Shown: positions 5,071 to 5,911 of the stretch, piece by piece
Layout of the letters: every line of letters begins with the position of its first letter
Numbering within the stretch: position 1 is the stretch's first letter
Assembly: GCA_900551505.1 (NCBI GenBank)
Contig: URWK01000088.1
Span: forward strand, 1-5,911
Source: an uncultured Ruminococcus sp.
GTDB taxonomy: Bacteria > Bacillota > Clostridia > Oscillospirales > Ruminococcaceae
Direction: 5' to 3'
DNA: 5,911 nucleotides
Made by a program: the position numbers and the translations under genes
Notes under the pieces: generated by a model
What the model was told of the DNA's origin: nothing
Seen by the model: the letters and a program-made list of their open reading frames with translations, nothing else
Database searches by the model: none

Positions 5071-5444
5071 TCCCTTCTTATGTTTATTATCTTCATAAGT
5101 AAAACCGACACTGCAAAACCTGCCATATAACACAAAATATCTTTCACATCAAAAGTAGAACCTATGATTATTGCGGGCAGAGAACCTTTTTTAAGTCCCA
5201 GTTTGTCAACTATATCAAGCCCCTGCAATATTTCGGTCAGGCAGGCAATCACCAATGTTACCGCAGGCATTTTATTATAGTGTTCCGGTAATATCCCGCT
5301 CAGGAAAAAACATATCGTGGGGACTACAAGCACATCGCCGATATACATTCTAACAAATCCGTGTGCATAAGCCCCTATCAGAATTTCTGTCGCAAGCAGT
5401 ACAAAGAATATTATAAATGATTTTTTTCTTATGTCGTCTTTCAA
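5067..5444 (-). CDS. DUF2809-type small membrane protein
   Basis: The 125-residue hydrophobic protein resembles the DUF2809 family, whose function is not established. Predicted membrane segments lie at about 9-27, 37-53, 60-75 and 100-118, between a basic N-terminus (KDDIRKK) and a basic C-terminal tail. The family-like features are FVRMYIGDVLVVP (30-42), with the motif R-x-Y-x-G-D, the E-x-x-Q pair (Glu71, Gln74) in the third segment, and STFDVKDILCYMAG (96-109). The start is TTG (5442-5444), supported by GGAGG (5450-5454) 5 bases upstream; no in-frame ATG near the start has an SD site. It is the first gene of a two-gene operon with the metallophosphoesterase. I infer no enzymatic role. Confidence 0.8.
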   Translation of the reverse strand: MKDDIRKKSFIIFFVLLATEILIGAYAHGFVRMYIGDVLVVPTICFFLSGILPEHYNKMPAVTLVIACLTEILQGLDIVDKLGLKKGSLPAIIIGSTFDVKDILCYMAGFAVSVLLMKIINIRRE

Positions 5445-5466
5445 AGTCCCCTCCCCCTTTTATGTC

Positions 5467-5495
5467 ATTATATCAGTTTTTTTCAGCCTTTTCAA
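5467..5495 (-). promoter_or_regulatory. Promoter of the DUF2809-phosphoesterase operon
   Basis: On the minus strand, TTGAAA (5490-5495) and TATAAT (5467-5472) are separated by 17 bases, with TGA before the -10 box (extended -10). Transcription should begin near 5460, only about 15 bases before the TTG start codon, so the SD site lies almost at the 5' end of the mRNA. Confidence 0.78.
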
Positions 5496-5554
5496 GCTTG
5501 TTTTATACGCCATATACAAAAGGTTAATAAAAAGTTACAATAATCACTGTCTAC

Positions 5555-5583
5555 TATACAAATTCGCCGTTTTATGATATAAT
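5555..5583 (+). promoter_or_regulatory. Promoter of the glycosyltransferase gene
   Basis: TATACA (5555-5560) and TATAAT (5578-5583) are 17 bases apart, with TGA before the -10 box. It diverges from the promoter at 5467-5495; the two -35 elements are about 60 bases apart. The expected start near 5590 gives a leader of about 110 bases. Confidence 0.7.
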
Positions 5584-5653
5584 ATTATGTCAATTGAATC
5601 TGGGTTTTCAGAAAACGACAACAAAACAATTATTTTCTTAAAGACATACAAAA

Positions 5654-5699
5654 GAAAGGGGGCTTTATATCCGAAACCATACCGGATATAAGTATTTTT
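5654..5699 (+). promoter_or_regulatory. SD site separated from the start codon by a hairpin
   Basis: GAAAGGGGG (5654-5662) is a strong SD site but lies 37 bases before the ATG at 5700. Between them TTATATCCG (5665-5673) pairs perfectly with CGGATATAA (5683-5691) around a 9-base loop, and an adjacent T-G pair may extend it. Folding leaves about 9 unpaired bases between SD and ATG, which is normal spacing. Confidence 0.6.
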
Positions 5700-5911
5700 A
5701 TGTCATTAACCATTATCATTCCGTCACTTAATCCCGATGAGAAACTTTTACAGGTTGTAAGCTCACTGACCGAAAACGGCTACAACGATATAATTCTTGT
5801 CAATGACGGCAGTGACGAACAACATTTACAGCCTTTCAGAGATGCCGAGAAAAATTACGGCTGTAAGGTTCTTAATCACGAAGTCAATAAAGGTAAAGGC
5901 AGAGCCTTGAA
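5700..5911 (+). CDS. Family 2 glycosyltransferase, N-terminal part (partial, cut by window edge)
   Basis: Seventy residues are visible before the window ends. LTIIIPSLNP (3-12) is the first strand of a GT-A fold, IILVNDGSDE (31-40) has the nucleotide-sugar-binding aspartate (Asp36), and NKGKGRAL (63-70) is the conserved segment typical of GT2 enzymes related to polyprenyl-phosphate sugar transferases. It would transfer a sugar from a nucleotide donor to a lipid or polysaccharide acceptor. Donor, acceptor and any C-terminal membrane domain cannot be seen. The ATG fits the family start, but the nearest SD site is 37 bases upstream behind a hairpin. The frame stays open upstream of the ATG through the hairpin without an ATG, GTG or TTG, so an earlier conventional start is not available there. 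Confidence 0.88.
   Translation, partial: MSLTIIIPSLNPDEKLLQVVSSLTENGYNDIILVNDGSDEQHLQPFRDAEKNYGCKVLNHEVNKGKGRAL

Noticed and set aside
5131..5133. Upstream ATG as start of the metallophosphoesterase
   Set aside because: The extra 21 residues are encoded inside the DUF2809 gene and do not resemble the family; the GTG at 5068-5070 gives the usual start just before the first metal-binding motif.
1..5911. CRISPR array, insertion sequence, phage or defence island
   Set aside because: No regularly spaced repeats, transposase, integrase or nuclease genes, or terminal inverted repeats were seen; apart from the short homopolymer cluster nothing looks acquired.

Overview
The window looks like chromosomal DNA of a low-GC Gram-positive anaerobe of the class Clostridia, most likely a Ruminococcus-like member of the Oscillospiraceae. 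This is an inference from the rRNA/tRNA sequences, strong Shine-Dalgarno (SD) sites, consensus SigA-type promoters with a TGn extension, AT-rich spacers, and the fermentation genes present. It is mostly an ordinary housekeeping region; I see no phage, transposon, CRISPR or defence module.

Bases 1-658 are the distal end of an rRNA operon with an uncommon order: the 3' end of 23S rRNA, a spacer with its own near-perfect promoter, tRNA-Lys(CTT), tRNA-Glu(CTC), 5S rRNA, a CAT-anticodon tRNA that is probably the lysidine-type tRNA-Ile2, and a strong intrinsic terminator. A separate promoter then drives a tRNA-dihydrouridine synthase (727-1698, +), an enzyme that modifies the D-loop of tRNAs.

Bases 1699-1841 separate convergent genes and hold an odd homopolymer cluster (G12, A13, C8). 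From 1842 to 4160, two genes run on the minus strand: an LDH/MDH-family dehydrogenase, then a short-form malic enzyme. The dehydrogenase looks like an L-lactate dehydrogenase overall but has Arg at the substrate-specificity position, as malate dehydrogenases do. Beside malic enzyme, this suggests a malate shunt (oxaloacetate to malate to pyruvate), though lactate dehydrogenase activity is not excluded. The dehydrogenase has a good promoter about 160 bases upstream of its start and a leader with a perfect palindrome. The malic enzyme has its own weaker candidate promoter.

Bases 4558-5444 (-) are a two-gene operon with a 4-base overlap: a DUF2809-type small membrane protein starting at TTG, then a calcineurin-like metallophosphoesterase starting at GTG. 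A divergent promoter at 5555-5583 drives a family 2 glycosyltransferase that begins at 5700 and runs off the right edge. Its SD sequence and ATG are separated by a hairpin that would bring them to normal spacing when folded.
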